DNA from: Scatonaster sp045598705
Lineage (GTDB): Bacteria; Bacillota; Clostridia; Saccharofermentanales; Saccharofermentanaceae
Assembly: GCA_045598705.1 (NCBI GenBank)
Contig: JAZLMM010000050.1
Span: 1-33,034, forward strand
Length of the DNA stretch: 33,034 bases
Reading direction: 5' to 3'
This document shows, one piece after another, positions 8,544 through 16,066 of the stretch. The position numbers and the translations under genes are program-made. The notes under the pieces are model-generated. The model saw nothing but the letters and a program-made list of their open reading frames with translations, was not told the DNA's origin and did no database searches. Positions within the stretch are counted from its first letter, which is position 1; every line of letters starts with the position of its first letter.

Positions 8544-8571
8544 ATTATAACACAACGTCATGACGCCTCAA
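8544..8571 (-). promoter_or_regulatory. Sigma-A promoter of the metallopeptidase lipoprotein
   Basis: On the minus strand: TTGAGG (8566-8571), 16 bases, TATAAT (8544-8549), with an extended TG just upstream of the -10 (TGTTATAAT). The spacer contains the palindrome CGTCATGACG, which could be an operator. The start codon is about 75 bases downstream. Confidence 0.7.
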
Positions 8572-8662
8572 ACTAGTAAGGACTAGCCACCATATATACA
8601 GCCACGGAACAAATCACGCGGACTCATACCCGAAATATAATAGTCATAGTTTTCTTCTGTCA

Positions 8663-8872
8663 GTGGAAGTTGGTAGCCATCTTCATAAGAACATGCTAAA
8701 TCGAGAGGGCACTCAGGCTGCAGCCGCCACAGAAGTTGAAATGATTACGCTCGGAGTAGAATTAGTTCCGAATAAGCAAATAGTAATCTGTAATCTTCCA
8801 TTCGCTTATGCCATCGTCGATACCGAGACCGGACTCCCCATCTTCCTAGGGACTGTCGAATCAGTGGATTAA
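8663..8872 (+). pseudogene. Serpin C-terminal relic (reactive-centre loop and last strands)
   Basis: A 69-codon frame with a GTG that has no clear ribosome binding site. Its sequence matches the serpin C-terminus: an HK then NREGTQAAAATEV, the conserved hinge of the reactive-centre loop, followed by LPFAYAIVDTETGLPIFLGTVES, matching the final strands (consensus PFLFxIxDxxTGxxLFxGxV). A full serpin has 370-400 residues; about 310 N-terminal residues are missing and no trace of them is seen upstream in any plus frame. Counting from the hinge as in alpha-1-antitrypsin places Leu near P1, but this is only a ruler estimate. The HK-to-NREGT distance is about two residues shorter than usual. It is most likely a decayed remnant; a short functional peptide is unlikely. 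Confidence 0.75.
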
Positions 8873-8940
8873 TAATCACAGAATACCATCACCAGTGTAT
8901 GTGTTACAATCGAGATATACATACTTCGGAGGGCTGATAG

Positions 8941-9606
8941 ATGAAAGCAGTGATTTTCGATATGTTTGAGACCTTGGTGACACTCTTCGCTTGCGAGACC
9001 TACACAGGGACCGAGATTGCAGCGGACCTTGGGATACCTGAGAACACGTTTCGATCTGTGTGGAATCCGTCGGAGGAAGCTCGTTCAAGAGGCGAAATGA
9101 CACTTCAGGAGATTATTACCATAGCCATGGAAGAATTCACCCATTTCGATCAGGAGCTTCTAGATAGAATCACACGCCGCAGAGACGATACACTGAACAT
9201 AGTCTTTCACACGTACCGTCCCGACATCATCGACATGCTTCAGGCGTTGAAGGAACGCGGGATCAAGATCGCGTTGATTACCAATTGTTACTTTGAAGAG
9301 AGAAATGCAATCAAGCATAGTGATTTGTTCCCATACTTCGACGTCACGCTCATGTCTTGTGAAGTAGGGATCATCAAGCCGAATCAGAAGATCTTTGAGA
9401 AGTGTCTTCAATCACTTGGACTTCGTGCAGACGAGTGTCTGTACGTCGGCGATGGTGGAAGCCACGAACTTGAGGCCGCCGCAGCAATGGGTATGGCACC
9501 TTGTCAGGCAACTTGGTATCTTAAAGAAGGTGTACGACAGCCGGTCGGAAGGTTGCCACAGTACCCTGAAGCGGCCAAGCCGATGGATATTCTTCACTTC
9601 ATTTGA
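8941..9606 (+). CDS. HAD-superfamily hydrolase (haloacid-dehalogenase-like, DxFxT type)
   Basis: A 221-residue HAD phosphatase. Motif I is FDMFETLVT at the N-terminus, the variant with an aromatic residue in place of the second Asp seen in haloacid-dehalogenase-like members. Motif II is ALITN, motif III the Lys of IIKPNQKIF, and motif IV ECLYVGDGGSHELEAA. The cap domain lies at about 15-90. Such proteins hydrolyse phosphate esters or related substrates; the exact substrate cannot be read from sequence. The ribosome binding site CGGAGGG is ideally spaced before the ATG. An extended -10 (TGTTACAAT, -10 at 8905-8910) lies 30 bases upstream, so it is likely transcribed alone. It converges with the next HAD gene, with about 90 bases between them and no clear terminator. 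Confidence 0.88.
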   Translation: MKAVIFDMFETLVTLFACETYTGTEIAADLGIPENTFRSVWNPSEEARSRGEMTLQEIITIAMEEFTHFDQELLDRITRRRDDTLNIVFHTYRPDIIDMLQALKERGIKIALITNCYFEERNAIKHSDLFPYFDVTLMSCEVGIIKPNQKIFEKCLQSLGLRADECLYVGDGGSHELEAAAAMGMAPCQATWYLKEGVRQPVGRLPQYPEAAKPMDILHFI

Positions 9607-9694
9607 TAACGATGACTACTTCTGCACGCTTGTTCGCTATATTTCAATTCCGCATAACTTCATGCTAATCCCAAGGATAGTGTGAATACCCAAT

Positions 9695-10297
9695 CTATTT
9701 CAGATATTCCTTCACAATCGGTTCAAAACTACCGAAGTATTGAACTGCCTGGATGCCTGCTTTCTGGGCTCCTTCTACATTCTCAAGTCGGTCATCGATG
9801 AAGAGACATTCTTCCCCCTTCAGACCATACTGATCCAGGAAAGTCTTATAAATCTCAAGGTCTGGCTTGAGCATTAGATAGTCAGACGAGACGAAGACAC
9901 CGTCGAAGAAGTCGAGTGGAAGGAGTCTTGGGAAGTAGGAATAGAAGGCATCACTGGCATTCGACAGAATATAGATACCATAACCATGCGCCCGTACATA
10001 TTCGCAGAATTCTTTCGCACCTGGAAGCGGATTCATGCAGACATCCCAGTGCATGGCGCAGTTGCGGAGTGCTTCGTGATATGTTTCAGGCACTCTGACC
10101 TTCACAAGATCAAATCTGTCCGCATCTTTAATCACGCCCTTATCGCCCAGGCTCCATTCCGGTCCTTCGAAGAGTTCTCTTCTTATGATCTCTTTCTCTT
10201 CATCAGACGAGCAGAACGTATCCATAACGAACTTCGGATTGAAGTCGAATAGTACGTTCCCCATGTCAAGGACGATGTTCTTCACGTTGTTTGCCAT
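9695..10297 (-). CDS. HAD-IA family phosphatase (YihX-like)
   Basis: A 200-residue protein with motif I LDMGNVLFDFNP, the DxGxV form seen in YihX and the N-terminal phosphatase domain of epoxide hydrolase. Motif II is YILSNAS, motif III the Lys of LMLKPDLEIY, and motif IV CLFIDDRLENVEGA. YihX-type enzymes dephosphorylate sugar phosphates such as alpha-glucose-1-phosphate; whether this one does is not determined. It is convergent with the plus-strand HAD gene and separated by about 50 bases from the membrane-protein gene upstream. Confidence 0.88.
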   Translation of the reverse strand: MANNVKNIVLDMGNVLFDFNPKFVMDTFCSSDEEKEIIRRELFEGPEWSLGDKGVIKDADRFDLVKVRVPETYHEALRNCAMHWDVCMNPLPGAKEFCEYVRAHGYGIYILSNASDAFYSYFPRLLPLDFFDGVFVSSDYLMLKPDLEIYKTFLDQYGLKGEECLFIDDRLENVEGAQKAGIQAVQYFGSFEPIVKEYLK

Positions 10298-10345
10298 CTT
10301 ATCACCTATTCCAATTCAAAATTTCGCTTTCCTTATTGTTCTCTT

Positions 10346-11992
10346 CTAGAAGGGATTGTAGATGAGTTCGTCTTTTGTCTCTACGGTCTCTGTAACAGTC
10401 GTTTCTTCCTTCTCATCAGAGCACGTCACACCGGTTCCCTGATTCGGATGTATGGCCGACCAGCCAAGATCCAGTAGGAAGAGCACGGCAAGCGTGATAC
10501 AAATCGGTCTACGCGCCCGTAAAGTAAGGTGTCGATAAAGATTATCCAACATCGGGGCGCAGATATAGGTGAACGCAAGTCCAGCCATGCCGAACACCAG
10601 AAGTCCCTCCAGACAGACTCGGCCGTTCAGGTTGAGGAAGAACCCCGTATAATCCCACCATTTCGTATGGAAAAGCACTTCCAATATCCAAGAAGTGAAA
10701 TACTCAAGTGTACCGCAAGCAACGATTGTGACGAGGAACATCAGAAGTGGGTTCCTGCGGAAAGGCTTCAGAAGCACAATGATGATTATTCCCCCTACGC
10801 CATAGATAGGAAGCCACGGTCCCAACATGGTTCCTCGATTAGCAAGTATACCGTTATTCAGAAGCGTATAGAACACTTCCCATGCCCAACCTACAAATGC
10901 GAAAGTAAAGAAAAACATCACAAGGGTCGTGAACTTGTATTTGCGGCCATAATCAACCATTACCCAACTTCTTCTCGTAACCGGCTCCATCTGATATGCA
11001 CTATCCGGATAGGCCTCATCTGACACTTCAGCGGTAGCCAACGCCGTATCCTTGAGATACTTCTCCTTGTCAGCCGTATCCGTCCTATGTTCACGCAAGT
11101 TCATATAGATCTCGGCCAAAGTGCATTCTTTGAAAGGATTAATGAAGAACACGTTCAGGAAGTTGAAGGTAAAGGAAGCGATTGCATAGCCAATAAAGCA
11201 AATGATATCGAATCCAAAGAGTCTTTTCTTCTCCCCCATCGTCATTTCCTTGGAAAGGCGGAAAGCCTCCCGCCATTCGATTTCTGGATTTTCCGCAAGA
11301 ATATAAGGGATCATGGAATACTCGTATCGCTTCACGAAACCGCCGATGATCGTGAGATTCCAGAGGAACTGACGTACATATCGGATGAACATGACCTTGG
11401 CCACTTTTCTGGTTTTTCCGAATTTGTAGGCAAACAGAAGACAATCTGCCTTCGTCTCAGAATAACGACGATGTTCCAAGAAATATCGACACTGTCCTAC
11501 GATTAGGACGTTGCGAACGAAAGTATTGAATACCAGGAGCAACGCAGCAAAACAGAAGATAACGATAGACCTCGATAAGCTGTCATTGAACACCAAGGTA
11601 TTGACGCCGTTTAGGATACCGAATCCTACAGAACCTGAGGAAGTAATCTCATTGACGAATACGGAAACCACGCCGTGGGTATATTTCTCAGCCGTAGTAC
11701 TGGCCAGTCGGGTATCCACCTGAAGCATATCTGTCTCATTAATGAGATTCTCGATAACCTCTGCATTAGACTTACCTGTCGCACGGTCATATACCGCCTG
11801 AATCTGTGCATCCTCCACACTGGTATCCGAACCAATGACCGCATTCTTCGTAGAGAAAGAGTAGCCGCCGACTACGACCGCTACGATAAACACGATCAAT
11901 ACATTCATGAAGTACTTCTTCCGAAGTGCCTGCCAAGAATCACGAACCATGTTCTTCCACTCGACTTGGATGAACGAGACATTCTTACCCAT
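10346..11992 (-). CDS. Membrane protein fusing a DUF975-like module to a CmpB-like (ABC_trans_CmpB) module
   Basis: The start at 11992 (MGKNVSFIQ) is chosen because a TATAAT box at 12092-12097 would place the transcription start inside any longer reading frame; GAGGAAGG lies upstream. The 548-residue protein has an N-terminal part (1-310) resembling DUF975 membrane proteins: a first helix at about 25-45, a large outside loop, then helices including FIRYVRQFLWNLTIIGGFVK and a cytoplasmic end rich in charged residues. The C-terminal part (about 350-510) matches the CmpB/DUF1113 family, with the typical GFFLNLNGRVCLEGLLVFG motif and five helices. I infer an integral membrane protein of unknown role; each family is usually found as a separate protein, so this is a fusion. 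The C-terminus is acidic and cytoplasmic or exposed. Confidence 0.8.
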   Translation of the reverse strand: MGKNVSFIQVEWKNMVRDSWQALRKKYFMNVLIVFIVAVVVGGYSFSTKNAVIGSDTSVEDAQIQAVYDRATGKSNAEVIENLINETDMLQVDTRLASTTAEKYTHGVVSVFVNEITSSGSVGFGILNGVNTLVFNDSLSRSIVIFCFAALLLVFNTFVRNVLIVGQCRYFLEHRRYSETKADCLLFAYKFGKTRKVAKVMFIRYVRQFLWNLTIIGGFVKRYEYSMIPYILAENPEIEWREAFRLSKEMTMGEKKRLFGFDIICFIGYAIASFTFNFLNVFFINPFKECTLAEIYMNLREHRTDTADKEKYLKDTALATAEVSDEAYPDSAYQMEPVTRRSWVMVDYGRKYKFTTLVMFFFTFAFVGWAWEVFYTLLNNGILANRGTMLGPWLPIYGVGGIIIIVLLKPFRRNPLLMFLVTIVACGTLEYFTSWILEVLFHTKWWDYTGFFLNLNGRVCLEGLLVFGMAGLAFTYICAPMLDNLYRHLTLRARRPICITLAVLFLLDLGWSAIHPNQGTGVTCSDEKEETTVTETVETKDELIYNPF

Positions 11993-12091
11993 GCTCCACG
12001 CGTTTTCCTTCCTCTTTTGCGGTAATCTACGGATTTCGCAGAATACACAGAACTTGTCATCCCCACAAGTCATGCAAATCCACAATTCGTT

Positions 12092-12100
12092 ATTATAGCA
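12092..12100 (-). promoter_or_regulatory. Extended -10 promoter of the DUF975/CmpB-like gene
   Basis: The minus strand reads TGCTATAAT, an extended -10 box. It lies about 100 bases before the chosen ATG at 11992, giving a long leader. The short frame at 12119-12217 ends just upstream of it. Confidence 0.5.
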
Positions 12101-12118
12101 CGCAAAACGCCTCGCGTC

Positions 12119-12217
12119 TCATGCCCGAACGCCCGATTTATGGCAGTTCTTTTCCAAGCGCTCAAAATAGTCCGCAATATAACAATCCAGCTTCTTACCA
12201 GGTTGAGAAGCTAACAT
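12119..12217 (-). CDS. Possible small ORF of 32 residues after the flavodoxin gene
   Basis: An ATG at 12215-12217 has AAGGAG nine bases upstream and opens a 32-codon frame (MLASQPGKKLDCYIADYFER then a short tail). It lies 25 bases after the flavodoxin stop, as the next cistron would. It could be a real micro-protein, or the N-terminal stub of a decayed gene; the PGKKL.xYIxDY pattern recalls the start of some DnaQ-like exonuclease proteins, but this is weak. There is no second line of evidence. Confidence 0.3.
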   Translation of the reverse strand: MLASQPGKKLDCYIADYFERLEKNCHKSGVRA

Positions 12218-12242
12218 GAACACCCACTCCTTCTTTCAGACA

Positions 12243-12737
12243 TTACTTATCCAATCTTTGCGTTTCGTCCTCCGCCCAATCAACCAATTCCTGTAAAGAA
12301 GCTTTCTTCTTGAATCTTTTCCCTTCGTGGAGGATCGCGCCGGGACAAGATGGTGCAAGTTCAGCACATGTGTTACCCATTCCTGAGCTTCCAGAGGTCG
12401 CAAATGGAATAACGTGTTTACCAGTTAGATCATACTTCTCAAGGAAAGTATTCACGATCGTTGGCGCTACATACCACCAGATTGGGAAACCTACGAAGAT
12501 GTAGTCATACTGCTCAACACCATCGAGCGCAATCGTCATCTCCGGTCGGAATGACTTATTCTTCATCTCAACGCTACTTCTGCTTCTTGGATTCAACCAA
12601 TTCAGATCTTTCTTGGTATATGGTTCAACCGGATGAATCTTATAAAGATCAGACCCGATTCCTTTTGCCAACAATGTAGCAATCTTCTCCGTCACACCAC
12701 TCGCACTGAAATACACTACACAAGATTTACCAAGCAT
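12243..12737 (-). CDS. Flavodoxin-like protein
   Basis: A 164-residue flavodoxin. The FMN phosphate loop is YFSASGVTEKIA at residues 9-20, the aromatic FMN stack comes from VGFPIWWYVAPT, and the third loop is FATSGSSGMG. These match the Flavodoxin_4 group, which carries or reduces FMN in the cytoplasm and is common as single genes in anaerobes. The ATG follows GGAGG with good spacing. A TATAAT (12780-12785, minus strand) is its likely -10, and the short plus-strand lipoprotein gene starts divergently 140 bases away. Confidence 0.92.
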   Translation of the reverse strand: MLGKSCVVYFSASGVTEKIATLLAKGIGSDLYKIHPVEPYTKKDLNWLNPRSRSSVEMKNKSFRPEMTIALDGVEQYDYIFVGFPIWWYVAPTIVNTFLEKYDLTGKHVIPFATSGSSGMGNTCAELAPSCPGAILHEGKRFKKKASLQELVDWAEDETQRLDK

Positions 12738-12779
12738 TTCCGTCCTCCATTTGCTCTTTAACTTGTACTTCTTTCTTCT

Positions 12780-12833
12780 ATTATAGAGTAATTCCCAGAT
12801 AATATGGAAAAAGCACCCACACAGTTGTATAAT
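12780..12833. promoter_or_regulatory. Divergent -10 boxes for flavodoxin (minus) and the small lipoprotein (plus)
   Basis: TATAAT on the minus strand at 12780-12785 is placed for the flavodoxin gene; TATAAT on the plus strand at 12828-12833 is placed for the small lipoprotein. Neither has a convincing -35. The two boxes are about 50 bases apart. Confidence 0.45.
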
Positions 12834-12879
12834 CGGTCCTAGAGAAACAATACAGGCTCGACCAAAGGAGATTTGTGCG

Positions 12880-13092
12880 ATGAATCCTACACTTTCTAAC
12901 GAAGTTTCGAATCCAAGTTATCCGACCTTGAATCAGGTCAGAAGTATCGGTGCCAAGCACCCAATCTTTAAGATTGCTTGTATCACAGCCATTACAGCCT
13001 CCATGGCACTCGCCGCAGGTTGCGGTCCGGATTATGGAGGAGAGACCACCTGTTTTACGGAGCCTACTAGAATCACCGAGCCCGCTGACTAA
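12880..13092 (+). CDS. Small lipoprotein of 70 residues
   Basis: The frame begins at an ATG with AAGGAG about nine bases upstream. The protein has an unusual hydrophilic N-terminal stretch of about 28 residues (MNPTLSNEVSNPSYPTLNQV then RSIGAKHP), a hydrophobic segment, the lipobox LAAGC at about residue 48, and a 22-residue mature tail with one more Cys and several Thr, Pro and Glu. A lipid-anchored peptide of about 23 residues is predicted. Codon use is like its neighbours. No family is recognised. A longer frame on the opposite strand over the same bases has no signal or ribosome binding site and was rejected. Confidence 0.7.
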   Translation: MNPTLSNEVSNPSYPTLNQVRSIGAKHPIFKIACITAITASMALAAGCGPDYGGETTCFTEPTRITEPAD

Positions 13093-13208
13093 GTGCTCTC
13101 TCACAATGTACATCTTTCCATTTCTGCGCTTACTGGAACAATAATTTCGAAAGAAAAAGAAGCATCGCTCAATCTTTATCTTTCCCTTTTTCAAACCTGC
13201 GTCATGCA

Positions 13209-14051
13209 TCAGGATGGGGTATAAGTATTCGATTCCTGATCAAAGAATGAATAGTAATCGAAGTCCGCCTTCAGGTCTTCCACTTCTGACAAGTTACCGG
13301 TACGGTAGATCTTGTTATCCGATGTAATCACCGCTTCGGTGGTACCAATATAGAGATAGACAAGTTTCTCTCCTTTGTGTGCCATCAGGAAATCGTTATA
13401 CTGCTTGAACCAAGGTCCGCCAAAAGCAACGTTATAGTTCGGCCCGATCTTACCGGGTATCTCGCCCTTGGAGACGGTAAGAATCGCAATCAATTCTCCG
13501 TCGTTATATACGAGAAAATCTCTCCAGTTGACGGGGACCGTATTGTCTTCCGTGCGGAAGTGCGTGTAGCCATTCGGAGAAATGACCATATTCTGTGCGT
13601 CCACACCGGAAGCCAGCAGACTGTACTTGATCTCATCGTACTTCTCCATTAAGTAAGTATAGGCTTCTTCATCGTTCAACCAATTCTCTGTCCCCGAAAG
13701 CGAGATGCAGACATTCTCTGTCACCAATTTTCCTTCCCCACCACATGAAGAATCAGCGTCCTGCGGAATCGTTGTGTCCTGCGGAATCGTTGTGTCCTGT
13801 GGAATCATTGTCTCCTTCGCGGTCATTGTCGCCTGAAGAGCAGACTCCTTCGTCGGGTAATACGGTTCCTTAGAGGAAGTCGCAATCTGATACACACCGA
13901 TACCCATGGCAAGTACGACCACCGCTGCAGCAACAATGGTCATGACTTGCTTCCAATTTATGGTCTTGCGAACATATTCATACATTCTCGCTTCTTCGAT
14001 AAACTTGTCATCGATGCCTTCCCAGGCATCGAACAGAAATTCTCTTCTCAT
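13209..14051 (-). CDS. Membrane-anchored anti-sigma-like partner of the ECF sigma factor
   Basis: A 280-residue single-pass protein. The N-terminal cytoplasmic part (1-33) has the LFDAWEGIDDKFIEEA pattern common to clostridial ECF-associated anti-sigma proteins, the membrane helix is about 36-56 (VMTIVAAAVVVLAMGIGVYQ), and the rest is outside. The outside linker has a repeated TTIPQD hexapeptide, followed by a domain (about 105-280) I do not recognise. Its start overlaps the end of the ECF sigma gene by four bases, so the two are translationally coupled, as sigma/anti-sigma pairs usually are. I infer that the outside domain senses the envelope and releases the sigma factor when altered. It lacks a ZAS zinc motif. 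Confidence 0.82.
   Translation of the reverse strand: MRREFLFDAWEGIDDKFIEEARMYEYVRKTINWKQVMTIVAAAVVVLAMGIGVYQIATSSKEPYYPTKESALQATMTAKETMIPQDTTIPQDTTIPQDADSSCGGEGKLVTENVCISLSGTENWLNDEEAYTYLMEKYDEIKYSLLASGVDAQNMVISPNGYTHFRTEDNTVPVNWRDFLVYNDGELIAILTVSKGEIPGKIGPNYNVAFGGPWFKQYNDFLMAHKGEKLVYLYIGTTEAVITSDNKIYRTGNLSEVEDLKADFDYYSFFDQESNTYTPS
13758..13811 (-). repeat. Three 18-bp tandem repeats inside the anti-sigma-like gene
   Basis: Units at 13758-13775, 13776-13793 and 13794-13811; the first two are identical and the third differs slightly. They encode repeated TTIPQD in the extracellular linker. The unit length is a multiple of three, so copy changes would alter linker length without a frameshift. 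Confidence 0.9.
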
Positions 14052-14608
14052 GGTTCGATCCCCCTCGAAACTAAATATTCGCGGAGTTTATTCCGAATGC
14101 GACGAAGTGTAACCGAGACGCTATTCTCCTTCATGCCAAGTCTCTCTGCAATGACCTTTACATCATCCGCATACCAGTATCTACAAACCAGCATGACACG
14201 CTGCTCTGTAGGAAGCGTTCGGAGGAAATCGTTGATGGCGCCGACCACTTCCAGCCGAACACATTCATCTTCCGGACTTGGTGTATCCGAAGCGACCTCC
14301 CCGATCTCATCAAGGATCACAGGGATTTGACTGCCCCCTCGTTTCTCCGCTGTTCTCTTCTTATAGCGATCCAGGGAGATATTCCGGACGATTCGGCCGA
14401 GGAAAGCCGGAAATACGGTAGGTCGTGTCGGTGGAATGACGTTCCATACTTTATGGTACGAGTCATTCACACATTCTTCGGAATCTTCATTGTCATGGAG
14501 AATGTTGTAGGCAATGGCATAACAGTACTTCCCGTATATATGCGAAGTCTGAGAAATCGCCCGTTCATTACGTTCCCAATATAAGTGAATCAGTTCTTCA
14601 TCTTTCAC
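14048..14608 (-). CDS. ECF-type RNA polymerase sigma factor
   Basis: A 186-residue sigma-70 family protein with region 2 (about 10-80: YAIAYNILHDNEDSEECVND, VWNVIPP, FLGRIVRNISLDRYKKR) and region 4 (about 125-180: LPTEQRVMLVCRYWYADDVKV, IAERLGMKENSVSVTLRRIR). This is the usual size of an ECF sigma. The start is the GTG at 14606-14608, nine bases after GGAGG. Its promoter-like element directly upstream has a near copy before the lipoprotein gene at 6680, which supports autoregulation and gives one target. The overlapping downstream gene is the probable anti-sigma factor. Confidence 0.94.
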   Translation of the reverse strand: MKDEELIHLYWERNERAISQTSHIYGKYCYAIAYNILHDNEDSEECVNDSYHKVWNVIPPTRPTVFPAFLGRIVRNISLDRYKKRTAEKRGGSQIPVILDEIGEVASDTPSPEDECVRLEVVGAINDFLRTLPTEQRVMLVCRYWYADDVKVIAERLGMKENSVSVTLRRIRNKLREYLVSRGIEP

Positions 14609-14621
14609 TTCGGATGACCTC

Positions 14622-14663
14622 CTTCACCTATATTGACGCCTTCTCCAGAAGAATATGACACTG
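14622..14663 (-). promoter_or_regulatory. Predicted autoregulatory ECF promoter
   Basis: On the minus strand TGTCAT (14655-14660), 16 bases, then CGTCAATATA (14629-14638). Transcription would start just before the ribosome binding site of the sigma gene. It matches the element at 6758-6799 in 35 of 42 positions with identical box spacing. Confidence 0.78.
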
Positions 14664-14674
14664 AATTGGTAAAA

Positions 14675-16066
14675 TCAATCGATTCCGTATTTTCGCTTAT
14701 ACTTATGTACGAAGGCGAAGCTGACAATGACGGATAGAAGCTCGGCTACCGGCCATGCAAGCCACAAGCCATCGGCGCCGAATACTTCGGACATCACAAC
14801 CAAGCAGAGCGTCAGAATGATCAGTGTACGAAGTGCCGACAGAAATCCGGACACGAGCCCGTTGGAGAATGCGGTGAAAAGTCCCGAGATGAATGTGTTA
14901 AGACCTACAAAGAGGGTACCCCAGATCATGAGTCTTAAGCCGAGAAGTGTGATATCGAAGTACTCCCCTTCTTCGAAGAAGAATCCGACGATAGGCCGTG
15001 CGAAAATGAGTACTAATACGATGATTGCAGTCTGGATGACCACATTCCAAATCACACTCAGCTTATAGACACGTTTCCTCACTTCTTTGTTGCCGGTGCC
15101 GTAGTGGTAGCTGAAGATTGGCTCTACCGCAGAAGTATAGCCCATGAAGACCGCCACGATGAAGAATTGGTAGTAAAGCACGACAGAGAGGGCGCTGACG
15201 CCGACTTCGCCGTAGAAACGCTGTGCGTAGTGATTCATGAAGATTGCCGTTACGCCTCCGGCCAGGTTACTGATCATGTCCGAAGAACCATTGAAGCAGA
15301 TGGCGCCCATCTTATGCATCTCCAACTTACCGAACCGGAATCGATAGGTGCTTCGTCCTGAGAAGATGAAGTACCAGATCGCGTAGATAACCGTACAGAC
15401 ATAGCCGATGACAGTGGCGATGGCTGCGCCTTTGATGCCCCAATGGAAGACGTTCATAAAGACGTAGTCCAGTACACAATTCAGAACACCGCCGATCATG
15501 ATGACCACTGCAGCCGAGACCGTATGTCCTTCTCCAATCAGGAAGATGCCTAACATAGATTGAAGTAAGATTGCCACGCAGCCAATGTTCATGATAGTGT
15601 AGTACGGTCGCAAGTACACGATGTTGACATCGGTCGCACCGCAAAGTCGCATAATACTGTCACTAAAGACCAGCGTTACCACGGTATAAATGATGCTGAT
15701 AATGACCGCAAAGACGACGGTCCCCGAGAAGGTGCGATCCGCTTCTTTACGTTTTCCCTCTCCCACCATCTTAACAATCATGGCATTGCCGCCGGTTCCC
15801 AACATAATCCCCGTGGCACAGAACAGTCCCAGAATCGGATAATAGAGATTCACTGCACCAATGGCAATTGAGCCCACATATCTCTCGATGAAGATGCCAT
15901 CCACCATCTGATACAGTGCGATAAATACGAAGGCGACGATGCTGGGGACAACAAATTTCATGAGTTCCGGAAGATGGAATTCTCGATTCAATTCATCGTC
16001 TTCACTTGGCTTCAGAACTTCTACATCAAGATCTATTTCTTTCGTTGTAAGGTTATCTTCTTTCAT
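14675..16066 (-). CDS. MATE family exporter coupled to the NRPS-like gene
   Basis: A 463-residue MATE transporter with a cytoplasmic N-terminal extension of about 35 residues, then the typical FVFIALYQMVDGIFIERYVG and LGTGGNAMIVKMVGEGKRKEA motifs and 12 predicted helices, ending RKYGID. It has no C-terminal ATPase domain, unlike the MATE protein at 911-2674. Its ATG overlaps the stop of the NRPS-like gene by four bases, so the two are translated together; the simplest reading is export of the product made by that enzyme. MATE proteins use Na+ or H+ gradients to move cationic or drug-like molecules. About 65 bases separate it from the ECF gene downstream, with no clear terminator. Confidence 0.93.
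   Translation of the reverse strand: MKEDNLTTKEIDLDVEVLKPSEDDELNREFHLPELMKFVVPSIVAFVFIALYQMVDGIFIERYVGSIAIGAVNLYYPILGLFCATGIMLGTGGNAMIVKMVGEGKRKEADRTFSGTVVFAVIISIIYTVVTLVFSDSIMRLCGATDVNIVYLRPYYTIMNIGCVAILLQSMLGIFLIGEGHTVSAAVVIMIGGVLNCVLDYVFMNVFHWGIKGAAIATVIGYVCTVIYAIWYFIFSGRSTYRFRFGKLEMHKMGAICFNGSSDMISNLAGGVTAIFMNHYAQRFYGEVGVSALSVVLYYQFFIVAVFMGYTSAVEPIFSYHYGTGNKEVRKRVYKLSVIWNVVIQTAIIVLVLIFARPIVGFFFEEGEYFDITLLGLRLMIWGTLFVGLNTFISGLFTAFSNGLVSGFLSALRTLIILTLCLVVMSEVFGADGLWLAWPVAELLSVIVSFAFVHKYKRKYGID

Noticed and set aside
12781..13209. 142-codon minus-strand frame
   Set aside because: It lies opposite the small lipoprotein gene, has no ribosome binding site and its composition is not protein-like.
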